DNA from: Sphingobium sp. TKS
Lineage (GTDB): Bacteria; Pseudomonadota; Alphaproteobacteria; Sphingomonadales; Sphingomonadaceae
Reading direction: 5' to 3'
NCBI RefSeq assembly: GCF_001563265.1
Contig: NZ_CP005084.1
Span: 690,001 to 754,000 of the forward strand
Length of the DNA stretch: 64,000 nucleotides
Shown here piece after piece: positions 33,286-42,055 of this stretch. Made by a program: the position numbers and the translations under genes. The notes beneath the pieces are model-generated. The model saw nothing but the letters and a program-made list of their open reading frames with translations. It was not told the DNA's origin and did not search any database. The first letter of the stretch is position 1. Each line of letters opens with the position of its first letter.

Positions 33286-33866
33286 TGGCTGCTTCGCAAG
33301 CCGCCGCTTCGCCTCCGCGCGGCCATGTGCCGGGAGAGGAAGGCGTATGGGTGTTCATTGGCGGCGATCTTGTCGTCTTTGCCGTCTTCTTCATCACCTA
33401 TGCGCTCGCTCGGCAGCAGGAACTGGCGCTGTTCGAAAGTTCGCAGGCGCTGCTCGACCGGAGCCTTGGCCTTCTCAACACGCTTTTGCTGCTGACCAGC
33501 AGTCTCCTTGTCGCACAGGCCGTCGCGGCGGTACGCTGTGACGACGACAAGGCGCGACCGCTGCTGCTGGGCGCGGTCCTGCTCGGCAGCGGCTTCGTCA
33601 TCGTCAAGGCGTTCGAATATTCAGCGAAGATCGCCCAGGGCTTCACGCTCAACAGCAACAGTTTTTCGATCTATTATTATATGTTTACCGGCATCCATCT
33701 GGTGCATGTGCTGATCGGCTTGGGCGTGCTGTGCTTTACCCTGTCGCGCTTCGACCGGACCGGCCGGATGCAGGGTGGTGCCGCCCTGATCGAGGGGAGC
33801 GGCGCCTTCTGGCATCTGGTGGACCTGCTCTGGATCATCCTCTTCGCCCTGCTCTATCTGCTTTAG
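33285..33866 (+). CDS. NorE / cytochrome-c-oxidase subunit III-like protein
   Basis: A 193-residue, five-helix membrane protein of the COX3/NorE family. It has VFIGGDLVVFAVFF at the first helix, the conserved GIHLVHVLIGLG helix and the C-terminal WHLVDLLWIILFALLYLL. The family includes subunit III of heme-copper oxidases and NorE of nitric oxide reductase. Its start overlaps the upstream stop. No subunit I or II, NorB/NorC or NO-reductase maturation gene occurs in this window, so its catalytic partner, if any, is encoded elsewhere. Confidence 0.83.
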   Translation: MAASQAAASPPRGHVPGEEGVWVFIGGDLVVFAVFFITYALARQQELALFESSQALLDRSLGLLNTLLLLTSSLLVAQAVAAVRCDDDKARPLLLGAVLLGSGFVIVKAFEYSAKIAQGFTLNSNSFSIYYYMFTGIHLVHVLIGLGVLCFTLSRFDRTGRMQGGAALIEGSGAFWHLVDLLWIILFALLYLL

Positions 33867-33878
33867 GGAATCCGTTTC

Positions 33879-34136
33879 ATGGCCATGATCTGGCGTAGCC
33901 GCATCACACTGGTCTGGGCGATGCTGATCGCCGCGACCTTTCTGTCGTTCGAGACGATGGCATTGGGCAATGCGTTCCTGCTTCGCTCCGTCATCCTCGT
34001 CATCGCCTTCACGAAGGTTCTGCTAGTCGGGCGCGAGTTTATGGAGTTGCGGCACGCGCCGCGCTGGCTGCTCTGGGGATTTCAGAGCTGGGCGATCCTG
34101 ACCTGTGCAGTCCTGATCGCCCTGTTCCGCGCCTGA
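33879..34136 (+). CDS. NorF / subunit IV-like small membrane protein
   Basis: An 85-residue protein with three predicted helices (residues ~8-27, 32-52, 62-83) of the prokaryotic cytochrome oxidase subunit IV/NorF family; KVLLVGREFMELRHAP is the typical central loop. It follows the NorE-like gene by 12 bp, the same order as norE-norF. Together with the membrane protein it forms a three-gene operon. NorF is an accessory subunit, and no catalytic subunit is nearby. Confidence 0.8.
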   Translation: MAMIWRSRITLVWAMLIAATFLSFETMALGNAFLLRSVILVIAFTKVLLVGREFMELRHAPRWLLWGFQSWAILTCAVLIALFRA

Positions 34137-34141
34137 CGCAA

Positions 34142-34579
34142 TCAGGCAGGCACTTCCGTACCGCCTGCCGCGGCTTCGTCTATGCCCATCTTGCGCGTAA
34201 GGTCCGCCATATCGAGATATTCGCGCCAGCGTGAAATCAGCCCGGCCCCGTCAAACTCATAGATGGCGACCATCTGATGCGGACAGGGCCGTCCCATGAT
34301 GATGGCAGTGTCGGACCGTTCCTGCATCACCATCCGGTCGTTGGAGAGGATGTTCACCTCATTGCATTTATTGTTGGTGGCGAAGGCCATTTGCCGCTCA
34401 ATCTCTGCGCGCAACGCCGTCTTGCCCTTCACGACGGGACCGCCGGGAACCCAGAGCTGCCATTCGGCATCCTCCGCCATCATCGACAGAATTTTCTCTA
34501 CATTGGGCCTGCTGGCATCGCTGCCGTCGCCCCAGGCATCGCAAAATTCCCGTACCTTCTGTTCCAGTTCGACGCCCAT
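34142..34579 (-). CDS. SnoaL/NTF2-like protein
   Basis: A 145-residue NTF2-fold protein with an N-terminal helix GVELEQKVREFCDAWGDG and ILSMMAEDAEWQLW, then strands ending GLISRWREYLDMADL, characteristic of limonene-1,2-epoxide hydrolase/SnoaL-like domains. The ATG at 34579 is favoured over the adjacent ATG because GGAG is 6 bp away; longer frames are artefacts. It is the last gene of a five-gene minus-strand operon with an SDR, a SABATH methyltransferase and a luciferase-like enzyme. Confidence 0.8.
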   Translation of the reverse strand: MGVELEQKVREFCDAWGDGSDASRPNVEKILSMMAEDAEWQLWVPGGPVVKGKTALRAEIERQMAFATNNKCNEVNILSNDRMVMQERSDTAIIMGRPCPHQMVAIYEFDGAGLISRWREYLDMADLTRKMGIDEAAAGGTEVPA

Positions 34580-34623
34580 CATCCTCTCCTCTTCTGTTTT
34601 CCTCAAATCTGGGATTGCTGCAT

Positions 34624-35430
34624 TCACCCTCGGGAAAGCGCCCGCGTCACGCTGATGAACGGCACGGTGCAGCTCTGACCGCCATCGACCGGATACAGCA
34701 TGCCGTTGACGTAGCGGGACTCGTCGGACGCAAGGAAAAGCGCCATGGCGGCAATGTCTTCCGGCTCGCCGATAAAGGGGGTGTTGAGCACCTCCAGAAA
34801 CAGCCGATCCATTTCCGGCGTGGACCATTGCAGCTTGGCGGGCGTCTGCGTCGGACCGGGAAGGATCGCATTGCTGCGGATGCCCTGTTTGCCATAGGTG
34901 GCGGCGATCGCCTGCACGAACCAGTTGAGCGCGGCTTTTGACGATCCATAGCTGTAGGCGGTGATATCCCCACCCATGGAACTGCCGGACGAGGTGGAGA
35001 TGATCGACCCCACCCCGCGCTCCAGCATGTGCGGAATGACGAGCTTGCTCGCCAGAACCGCTCCCAATACGTTGACCCGCACATTGGCAAGGAAGATGTC
35101 GGGGTCGAAAGCCAGGAAATCCATGTCACGCATGGCGTGGTCCTGATTGACATAAAGGGCATTGTTGAAGAGCACGTCGATGCGGCCAAAATCGGCGACG
35201 GTCTGGCCGATCATATGTTCCAGATCGGCCTGTTCGCCGACGTCAACGGTCATCGCGCGCGCCGATCCTCCGGCGTCGACAATGGCCTGCGCGGTCGCCT
35301 CGGACGCTTCGGCGCGAATGTCCGCGACGATCACCGTCGCGCCTTCCCGCGCGAACATCAACGCGCTGGCTCGTCCGATGCCGCTCCCGCTTCCGGTGAT
35401 GATGCAAATCTTTTCTGCAAGGCGGGCCAT
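34624..35430 (-). CDS. SDR-family oxidoreductase
   Basis: A 268-residue classical SDR with TGSGSGIG, FNNA, a serine in ISTSSG and the Y-GSS-K pair. ADIRAEA after beta-2 indicates NAD+ use. The C-terminal tail carries the DGGQSCTV substrate loop. It lies 71 bp downstream of the methyltransferase stop and 44 bp upstream of the NTF2 gene. It would interconvert an alcohol and a ketone; the substrate cannot be assigned. Confidence 0.85.
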   Translation of the reverse strand: MARLAEKICIITGSGSGIGRASALMFAREGATVIVADIRAEASEATAQAIVDAGGSARAMTVDVGEQADLEHMIGQTVADFGRIDVLFNNALYVNQDHAMRDMDFLAFDPDIFLANVRVNVLGAVLASKLVIPHMLERGVGSIISTSSGSSMGGDITAYSYGSSKAALNWFVQAIAATYGKQGIRSNAILPGPTQTPAKLQWSTPEMDRLFLEVLNTPFIGEPEDIAAMALFLASDESRYVNGMLYPVDGGQSCTVPFISVTRALSRG

Positions 35431-35501
35431 GCTGCTTCCTCTCCCTTTTGGTTCATTGCCGATGCCGCGGACCGGGCACCCCGCTCAGCGGAGATCGCGC
35501 T

Positions 35502-36554
35502 TCAAGCCGGCTTCCTGATGGACAGGATCAGGATGAAGGCACGGCTGCGCTGCGGATCTGCCTCAACGCGGGCGGCCACACGCTGCACCAGACTGGCCAG
35601 CAGCGCGTCCCGATCGCGGGACGCAGCGACGCGTGCAAGGAAGTTGGGGCCGTTGGCCGCACCCATCATGGCCGCCCACTGCCGCCCCAGTTCGGCCGCA
35701 TTGCCGGTCTGTTGATAGCCCTCCCAATAGGGATCGGGGGACGGGATCGCGGCGAGATGCTCCAGCACCAGATCGGGCACCAGCCCGGCATCGAAAGGCG
35801 CCCTCACCTGATCGGGCGAACGCCCCGCCGAAGGCGCTGTCATCTTCAGCGTTTCGTCGGCGCTGAGCAGTCCTTCGCCTTCCATGTCTACGATCGATTG
35901 CCAGAAATTCCCGGCCATCCATTCAAATCCGTGGCTGTCGGGGCCTCGACCCATGAACTGGCAGATCAGGCGCCCCCCCGGCCGCAACTCAATGACGCGC
36001 GCTTTCAGGAAGCGAAGCCAGTCCTCCGCCAGCACCGCATCGACGGCGGCACGCGCCTGCGCGGACCGGCTGAAGATCGCCCAGCCATGATCCGCGACGT
36101 CGACCGGATTACGGCTCATCCAGTGCAGCGCATTGGAGGACCAACCCAGATCCACGCTGCCGGGTGGCAAAATCGCATCGAAATAGGATCGGCCTATGGC
36201 GGAAGGAAAGACGCCCTGCCGGCCGTTAAGATAGCTGGCCGGGTCCTGATCCAGCAAGCCGAACAGCGACGTGAAATCGTTGGAGGGCAGGTCCGTATGC
36301 ACGACCTGAACCGGCCGCCGCGCATCATTCGCACGAACCAGATCGATGGCCGTCGCCATCGGCGCCATCGAATTGCGCCCTTGCGATGCGCCATAGTCGA
36401 CTATGGTGACAGGACCGACGGAGGCATCGCCAATGGCTCGCGCCGCATCCTCCAGCAGGGGGAGCGCGGATTGCAGATTGGCCTGTTGCAGGCCCGAATG
36501 CCGGTTGTAAAGCCCACCCCCCGCCATGGCCGCGACAGCGGTGGAATCAGCCAT
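35502..36554 (-). CDS. SABATH-type carboxyl methyltransferase homologue
   Basis: A 350-residue SAM-dependent methyltransferase with features of the SABATH family (Methyltransf_7): the N-terminal YNRHSGLQQANL, the SAM-binding IVDYGASQGRN, HTDLPSNDFTSLF, SSNALHWMS and W-FLKARVIELRPGGRLI. In plants SABATH enzymes methylate carboxylates such as salicylate, benzoate, jasmonate and farnesoate. Here the order of motifs is complete and the length is near the plant value (~360). It overlaps the luciferase-like gene by 8 bp. A carboxylate ester product in this pathway is a reasonable inference. Confidence 0.82.
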   Translation of the reverse strand: MADSTAVAAMAGGGLYNRHSGLQQANLQSALPLLEDAARAIGDASVGPVTIVDYGASQGRNSMAPMATAIDLVRANDARRPVQVVHTDLPSNDFTSLFGLLDQDPASYLNGRQGVFPSAIGRSYFDAILPPGSVDLGWSSNALHWMSRNPVDVADHGWAIFSRSAQARAAVDAVLAEDWLRFLKARVIELRPGGRLICQFMGRGPDSHGFEWMAGNFWQSIVDMEGEGLLSADETLKMTAPSAGRSPDQVRAPFDAGLVPDLVLEHLAAIPSPDPYWEGYQQTGNAAELGRQWAAMMGAANGPNFLARVAASRDRDALLASLVQRVAARVEADPQRSRAFILILSIRKPA

Positions 36555-37569
36555 AAAATGTCTCCGCTATACGCTGCGTGTAGATCGCGCTTTTTTCGGG
36601 CGACAGGCCATAATGCGGGATCAACGGCGTAATCGCGTCGGCCAGCGCCGCGCGCCGCGCAACCCGGGCCCGCACTTCATCGGCCGTTCCGACCACGGCG
36701 ATGCTTTCCACCATGGCGTCGGTGCAGGCAGCCGCCATGCCCGCCATGTCCCCCTGCGCGAAGGCGGCCTGAATCGCCGATGCCTCCCGGCCGAAACCGA
36801 TTTCCTCGAAATAGCGCAGATATTGGGGCGACTGGCTGTAATAAGCCACAGTCCCCCGGCAATCCTCGATCGCCTCTCGCCTGTCGTCAGAAATCGCCGT
36901 GAATATCGAAATGTTGAGCGAGAAGTCCTTGCGCGCCCGGCCGGCCCGATCCAGCCCCGCCTTCATATGAGCGGCCACTTCCCGCTCAATCCAGCCATCG
37001 TTCCACAGGGGATGCCCAAGCAGCCCGTCGGCAATTTCCGCCGCCTGCGCGCAGGCCTTCTGGAACACCGCCGGCAGCACGATGGGAATGTCGCCGCGCA
37101 CCGGCTTGTGCAGCAAGCGGAAGTGCGAAAGGTCGAGACGGTGATAGTCTCCCGCCAGTTCGGTCAGCTCGCCTGTATGCCCGCGGGCCACGACAGCGCG
37201 GATCATGCCCACGATCTCGCGCATATGGGCGAGCGGCTTGCCATAGGCGCTGCCGAATGATCCCTCGATCTGGCTCTGCGCGCTCGACCCCAGTCCCAGC
37301 ACCATCCGGCCGTTGCTGATGAGGTCCAGGTCGATGGCGCTGCACGCGGTTTCCAGCGGACTGCGCACGAACGCCAGCGCGATGCCGGTCCCCAGCTTGA
37401 TACGCTGCGTGGCGGGCGCGACGGCGGCCAGCGTCGTGAAGGGCGCGCCGAACATTTGCGGCGCCCAGACCCCTTCCACCCCCGCCGCTTCATAACTCTG
37501 TGCCAGCGCCGCCAGATTGGCCCCCGGCATCGGGACGATCTGCGCCCAGACAGCCTTGCGATCGGTCAT
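36547..37569 (-). CDS. Luciferase-like monooxygenase (LLM, F420/FMN-type)
   Basis: A 340-residue TIM-barrel protein of the bacterial luciferase superfamily, in the F420-dependent/LLM group. It contains GVEGVWAPQMFG, ATQRIKLGTGIA, LDLISNGRMVLGLGSSA and HKPVRGDIPIVLPA, all standard. It is a general superfamily member and not a light-emitting LuxA. The ATG at 37569 follows AAGGGGATGCT; an upstream TTG is unlikely. It overlaps the methyltransferase by 8 bp and follows an NTF2 gene by 11 bp, so they form one operon. Flavin or F420 use is undetermined. Confidence 0.83.
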   Translation of the reverse strand: MTDRKAVWAQIVPMPGANLAALAQSYEAAGVEGVWAPQMFGAPFTTLAAVAPATQRIKLGTGIALAFVRSPLETACSAIDLDLISNGRMVLGLGSSAQSQIEGSFGSAYGKPLAHMREIVGMIRAVVARGHTGELTELAGDYHRLDLSHFRLLHKPVRGDIPIVLPAVFQKACAQAAEIADGLLGHPLWNDGWIEREVAAHMKAGLDRAGRARKDFSLNISIFTAISDDRREAIEDCRGTVAYYSQSPQYLRYFEEIGFGREASAIQAAFAQGDMAGMAAACTDAMVESIAVVGTADEVRARVARRAALADAITPLIPHYGLSPEKSAIYTQRIAETFYG

Positions 37570-37580
37570 AGCATCCCCCT

Positions 37581-37955
37581 TCAAAAGCCGCTTGTGTCGA
37601 AATAGTCGCGCCAGGCGACGATATGGGGGCCGTCCATTTCCAGGGCGCCCATCAGCCGCAGCGACAGCATTTCCTGCCCGTCTGGCCCATAGAAAATATC
37701 GCTGCGCTCCGTCAGGACGACATGGCCCGCGGCCGCCGCATGATGGACCACGACCGCGCAGCGTTCGAACGGAATCCGGCCAAGAAAGCCGTCGATGAAC
37801 TGCCTCGCCTGATCGACCCCGACGATCGTCGCCACGCCGACATTTTCCCAGCGTGTATCCGCCGTAAACCGGCGCTCCATGGCGGACAGCATGTCTTCGC
37901 GCGAGCCGCTGCTTTCCCGAAAAAACGCCAATACTTCGTCCAGTGGACCGGGCAT
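37581..37955 (-). CDS. SnoaL/NTF2-like protein
   Basis: A 124-residue NTF2-fold protein with EVLAFFRESSGSREDMLSAMERRFTADTRWENVG at the N-terminus and the C-terminal IVAWRDYFDTSGF, typical of SnoaL/limonene-epoxide-hydrolase-like domains. It is the first gene of the operon NTF2-LLM-methyltransferase-SDR-NTF2, divergent from the LuxE-LuxC operon with a 218-bp shared upstream region. Enzymatic role unassigned. Confidence 0.8.
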   Translation of the reverse strand: MPGPLDEVLAFFRESSGSREDMLSAMERRFTADTRWENVGVATIVGVDQARQFIDGFLGRIPFERCAVVVHHAAAAGHVVLTERSDIFYGPDGQEMLSLRLMGALEMDGPHIVAWRDYFDTSGF

Positions 37956-38011
37956 GTCACCCCCTGCTCCTGTGTTGCGCCGGCATCATGGCCCGGGGTG
38001 CCCGCCTTCTG

Positions 38012-38046
38012 CCCTGCCGAAAGATAGCAGCCTTGTTTTGGCAGGG
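38012..38046. promoter_or_regulatory. Inverted repeat in the LuxE/NTF2 divergent gap
   Basis: CCCTGCC at 38012-38018 and GGCAGGG at 38040-38046 form perfect 7-bp arms with a 21-bp spacer in the 218-bp gap 37956-38173. It may mark the regulatory region for both operons; the rest of the gap has no recognised element except GAGAGGAG before the LuxE ATG. Confidence 0.3.
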
Positions 38047-38173
38047 GATCGGCACGCCATCGGGCGGAAAGGTCATGCTGAGAATAGTATGTCCTCCCCA
38101 TAACAGTGAATCGAGCGGCTAAATATCGGGCATCGCCTATACTTCCCGGCAAAGCTGAGAGGAGTTTTCACTG

Positions 38174-39550
38174 ATGAGCGCCGTTGACGAATTGATCGCC
38201 CTTGCCCGGTCGCCCGATCCGTTCCGGAACGCCCCGGACAATCTGGCCGAACTGCAACTGGAAGCGGCGCGCGAACGCTTTGCGGAGCGGCGCCAGCAGA
38301 TCCGGGTGCTCGACAAGCGGGCGAAAGAAGCCGGTATCGACAGCATCGACAGCCTGGCCGACCTCGTCCCGCTCCTGTTCGCCCACACCAATTATAAAAG
38401 CTATCCGGAGGCGTTCGTCGACAATGGCCAGTGGAAGCATATGAACATGTGGCTCGGCACGCTGAGCAGCTATCCGACGGACAATATCGAGGTTGCGGAT
38501 GTGCGCGACATTGACGAATGGCTGGACCGCGCCAAGGCGGCGGGCCACCATGTCTTCGCGTCGAGCGGGACCTCGGGCAAATCCTCCTTCCTCAACCAGT
38601 CGACGCAGGACCGCGACCTGTCGCTCGCCGCCTGTCTGGCGGCGGCCGACCTGTCGACACCGGCCTATGTGCCCGATCACGGCCGCTCGGTCTTCACCAT
38701 GATGCCGCCGCGCGGCACCCACAAGATGATTGAATTCTGCAATGTCCATTTCCCGCGCTGGGCCGCGCCCGGCGAATTTCATCGCCTGAGCGACTATCCG
38801 ATGCGCGCCTTTGATGCCATGCGCCCCGCGCAGCTGCGCCGCCTGCTGGCTGCCGGCAAAGTCGGTCCCGGCGAGATCGCCGTCTATGAGGCGGAGGTCG
38901 AGGCCCGCCAGCAGACGCGGGCAGGCGAGTTCGACGCATGGATGGACCTGCTTGTCAGCCGCCGGGATCGCCCGCTCTATATCGGCGTCATGTATGGTGT
39001 CGCCTGGCAGATCGTGCAGGCCCTGCGCGCGCGCGGGATCAAGGATGGCGATTTCCATCCCGACACGCTGATGAGCTTTGGCGGCGGCACCAAGGGGGCG
39101 GCTGTCCCGGCCGACTATAGGGAACAGATTATGAGCTTTTTCGGCGTCACGCCGGACCGCATCACCAGTTCCTATGCCATGGTCGAAATGAGCGGCTTCT
39201 GCGCCAAGATCCAGCCGACCGAATCCTATGCGGTGCCGCCATGGATCATCCCCCTCATCCTCGACAAGCCGGGCGAAAAGCTGCTGGGCACGACGAAGGA
39301 TGTTGGCCGGATCGAAGGCCGAATGGCGTTTTTCGATATATTGGCGGACGGCCGCTGGGGCGGCATCATCTCTGGCGACAAGGTGCAGGTGGAGTTCGGC
39401 TCCGGCCTGGAGGGCGTGAAGACGCCGGTCGTTCACGCGATCGCCCGTTACGCCGATCTGGAAGAAGGTGAGGACAAGCTCAGCTGCGCCGGATCGATCG
39501 ATTCCTATGTGCGCGGATCGATTACCGCACCCCAGCCGGTCGCGGCCTGA
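38174..39550 (+). CDS. LuxE-like acyl-protein synthetase
   Basis: A 458-residue protein of the LuxE/acyl-protein synthetase family. The adenylate-forming phosphate loop is FASSGTSGKSSF near residues 128-139, and the fold continues with YIGVMYGV and FGGGTKG. LuxE adenylates a carboxylic acid with ATP and passes the acyl group to a Cys and then to the partner reductase. GAGAGGAG precedes the ATG. It is 16 bp before the matching LuxC-like gene. The acid may be a fatty, aryl or terpenoid carboxylate; it is not a bioluminescence operon. Confidence 0.83.
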   Translation: MSAVDELIALARSPDPFRNAPDNLAELQLEAARERFAERRQQIRVLDKRAKEAGIDSIDSLADLVPLLFAHTNYKSYPEAFVDNGQWKHMNMWLGTLSSYPTDNIEVADVRDIDEWLDRAKAAGHHVFASSGTSGKSSFLNQSTQDRDLSLAACLAAADLSTPAYVPDHGRSVFTMMPPRGTHKMIEFCNVHFPRWAAPGEFHRLSDYPMRAFDAMRPAQLRRLLAAGKVGPGEIAVYEAEVEARQQTRAGEFDAWMDLLVSRRDRPLYIGVMYGVAWQIVQALRARGIKDGDFHPDTLMSFGGGTKGAAVPADYREQIMSFFGVTPDRITSSYAMVEMSGFCAKIQPTESYAVPPWIIPLILDKPGEKLLGTTKDVGRIEGRMAFFDILADGRWGGIISGDKVQVEFGSGLEGVKTPVVHAIARYADLEEGEDKLSCAGSIDSYVRGSITAPQPVAA

Positions 39551-39566
39551 ACGACAGGAGGCAGAC

Positions 39567-40979
39567 ATGCTGCATGAAATCATCGCCGATAATGACCGGC
39601 TGCTCGTTCCCCATGTGATCAAGGGCGTGGTCCAGCTCGACGCCGCCGTCGAGCACCGGTCGCGGGCCAGCGGCACGACGGTCATGACCCCTTCGATCGA
39701 TCTGGACTCGCTGATCTGGCCGCGAAGCCAGCCCGGTCCCGCCTTCGACACGCCGCTTGCGGAGATCGTGGATTTTCTCGTCGAAGTCGGCAAGGCGCTC
39801 GATTTCGACCGGAACATCTATCTCCAGGAGGCTGCGGCCTATAATCTGCGCTGCAACACTCTTGGCGCGCGCATCCTGGAGAATTGCTACCGCGATATCG
39901 CCTGGTTCTTCACCCGCGAGGCGGTCGAGGCGGAAGCCGAACAGTCGCTGGGATCGCTCGACGTGCTGGATGGGTGGGCGCGGCGCGACATTCAGGGCAC
40001 GGCCTTCGACATCCGCGCCTTCCCGCCCCGCATGGTGCATGTTCTGGCCGGCAACGCCCCGATCGTGCCGCCGGTCACGATTGTCCGAGGAGCGATCAGC
40101 AAGGGCGTCCATCTGCTGAAAATGCCGTCCAACGACATGTTCACGGCGACCGCCCTGCTGCGGACGATGGCGGATGTCGGCCCCAACCATCCGGTGACGC
40201 GCTCCTTCTCCGCCGCTTACTGGCGCGGCGGCGATGCCAGCATCGAAAACCACATCCTGCGCTCGCAATATTTCGACAAGCTCGCCGTCTGGGGTGGCGA
40301 GGCGGCGGTACGCCATGCCATGCAATATGCCGCGCCGGGCTTCGAGATCATGTCCTTCGATCCCAAGGTCTCGATTTCGCTGATCGGCCGCGAAGCCTTT
40401 GACGACGTCCCCCTCGCGACCATTGCCGAACGGAGCGCGGCCGACATCATCGCCTTCAATCAGGATGCGTGCAGCTGCGCCCGCTTCCAGTTCATCGAAG
40501 GATCGGACGAACAGGTCGATCGCTATTGCGAAGCGCTGGTGGAGGCGATGGGCAAGGATATCCGCTATGGCGCCGGCCCCGACGGCCCGCTGCCGCCCGC
40601 CATGCTGATCGACGAACTGGACATGCTGGGCAATCTGGAACCGGTCTACCGCCTGTTCGGACGTCCCGACGGCCGGGGCATAGTCATCCGCTCCAGCGAA
40701 CCTGTGTCGTTCAATCCCGGCGGCAAGCTCGTCAATGTCGTCGCGGTCGACCGGCTTGCCGATGCGATCCAGCATGTCACCGTCGCGACCCAGTCGGTCG
40801 GCGTCTATCCCCCCTCCCGCATTGCCGAGGTGCGCGATGGGCTTTCCTCGGCGGGCACCCAGCGCATCGTCGGTCTCGGCAATATCAACACCGGAAAATT
40901 CGGCGGCCTGCCGCACGATGGGGGATGGCCGGTGCACAAGATGATGCACTGGGTCGTCACCGAAGCAGCGAAAGATTGA
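39567..40979 (+). CDS. LuxC-like acyl-CoA/acyl-protein reductase
   Basis: A 470-residue protein of the LuxC family, a branch of the aldehyde dehydrogenase superfamily. The catalytic cysteine is C302 in NQDACSCARF; VHVLAGNAPIVPPVTIVRGAI and KMPSNDMFTA are the conserved cofactor-binding segments. LuxC reduces the acyl group supplied by LuxE to an aldehyde with NADPH. The ATG at 39567 follows AGGAGGCAGAC; the longer frame lies in LuxE. It is followed after 8 bp by an aldo/keto reductase, which could reduce the aldehyde further to an alcohol. Confidence 0.84.
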   Translation: MLHEIIADNDRLLVPHVIKGVVQLDAAVEHRSRASGTTVMTPSIDLDSLIWPRSQPGPAFDTPLAEIVDFLVEVGKALDFDRNIYLQEAAAYNLRCNTLGARILENCYRDIAWFFTREAVEAEAEQSLGSLDVLDGWARRDIQGTAFDIRAFPPRMVHVLAGNAPIVPPVTIVRGAISKGVHLLKMPSNDMFTATALLRTMADVGPNHPVTRSFSAAYWRGGDASIENHILRSQYFDKLAVWGGEAAVRHAMQYAAPGFEIMSFDPKVSISLIGREAFDDVPLATIAERSAADIIAFNQDACSCARFQFIEGSDEQVDRYCEALVEAMGKDIRYGAGPDGPLPPAMLIDELDMLGNLEPVYRLFGRPDGRGIVIRSSEPVSFNPGGKLVNVVAVDRLADAIQHVTVATQSVGVYPPSRIAEVRDGLSSAGTQRIVGLGNINTGKFGGLPHDGGWPVHKMMHWVVTEAAKD

Positions 40980-40987
40980 AAACGACC

Positions 40988-42055
40988 ATGACACAGACAA
41001 ACATTCAGACGCTGTCGCTCGACAGCTATCGCCTGCTCGGCCGCTCGGGCCTGCGGGTTTCCCCGCTGGCGCTCGGGACCATGACCTTTGGCGAGGAATG
41101 GGGCGCGGACGAGCAGGAATCCCGCCGGATTTTCGACAGCTATGTCGACCAGGGCGGCAATTTCATCGACACGGCGGGCTATTATGCCGACGGCGTGTCG
41201 GAAACGCTGACCGGCAAGTTCGCGGAAGCCAAGCGCGAACGGCTGGTCCTGTCGACCAAATATTCGCTGACCCGATCGGTCGGCGATCCCAATGCTGCCG
41301 GCAACAGCCGCCGGAACATGATGCAGACGGTCGAAACCAGCCTCAAGCGCCTGCGCACGGACCGGATCGATCTGCTCTTCCTGCACGCCTGGGACGATAC
41401 GACGCCTGCGGATGAGATCATGCGCGCGTTCGACGACCTCGTGACGCAGGGCAAGATCCTGTATCTGGGCCTGTCGGATACACCTGCCTGGCAGATGGCC
41501 CGGCTGCAAACCGTGGCGGAATTGCGGGGATGGTCCCAGTTGGCGGCCTTGCAGGTCGAATATAATCTGGTCGAGCGCACGGCCGAACGCGAACTCATCC
41601 CCGCCGCCAAGGCGCTGGGTATCGGCGTCATGCCCTGGTCGCCGCTGGCGAGCGGCATGCTGTCGGGCAAATATGCGACCGGCGGCAGCGCCCATGCCGG
41701 CGAATCTGGCGGTCGCGGTGCCCTGCTCGAAGCGGCAGGCCGTGTCGACGCGCGCGTGGTCGCCATCGCCGATGCGGTGAAGGGCATCGCCGACGAGATG
41801 GGCGTCACCTCGGCGCAGGTGGCGATCGCCTGGACCCTTACCAATCCGGCGGTCGTCTCGCCGCTAGTGGGCGCGCGGACGATGCGGCAATATGCGGATA
41901 ATGTCGCCGCGCTTGGCGTCACGCTGGAGGCAAGCCAACTGGAACGTCTGGATGCGTTGAGCCGCACGCCGCTCGGCTTTCCGCATGATTTCCTCGCCTC
42001 GCCCTTTATCCGCCATGGACTGACGGGCGGCACGACCATCCAGCCGCGCGCCTGA
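40988..42055 (+). CDS. Aldo/keto reductase
   Basis: A 355-residue AKR TIM barrel. It has FIDTAGYYADG with the catalytic Asp and Tyr, STKYSL with the catalytic Lys and FLHAWDD with the His, giving the complete tetrad. NPAVVSPLVGARTMRQ carries the NADPH-phosphate binding loop. It follows the LuxC-like gene by 8 bp and could reduce the aldehyde made by LuxE/LuxC to an alcohol. The gene ends exactly at the convergent amidohydrolase stop inside a palindrome. The 528-aa frame runs through LuxC and is an artefact. Confidence 0.86.
   Translation: MTQTNIQTLSLDSYRLLGRSGLRVSPLALGTMTFGEEWGADEQESRRIFDSYVDQGGNFIDTAGYYADGVSETLTGKFAEAKRERLVLSTKYSLTRSVGDPNAAGNSRRNMMQTVETSLKRLRTDRIDLLFLHAWDDTTPADEIMRAFDDLVTQGKILYLGLSDTPAWQMARLQTVAELRGWSQLAALQVEYNLVERTAERELIPAAKALGIGVMPWSPLASGMLSGKYATGGSAHAGESGGRGALLEAAGRVDARVVAIADAVKGIADEMGVTSAQVAIAWTLTNPAVVSPLVGARTMRQYADNVAALGVTLEASQLERLDALSRTPLGFPHDFLASPFIRHGLTGGTTIQPRA

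Noticed and set aside
32584..34136. Nitric oxide reductase operon
   Set aside because: Only NorE/NorF-like subunits are present; catalytic NorB and NorC and the NorD/NorQ proteins are missing from the window.
38168..39817. 549-codon frame opposite LuxE1
   Set aside because: Antisense composition and no recognisable domain; the plus-strand frame has the adenylation loop.
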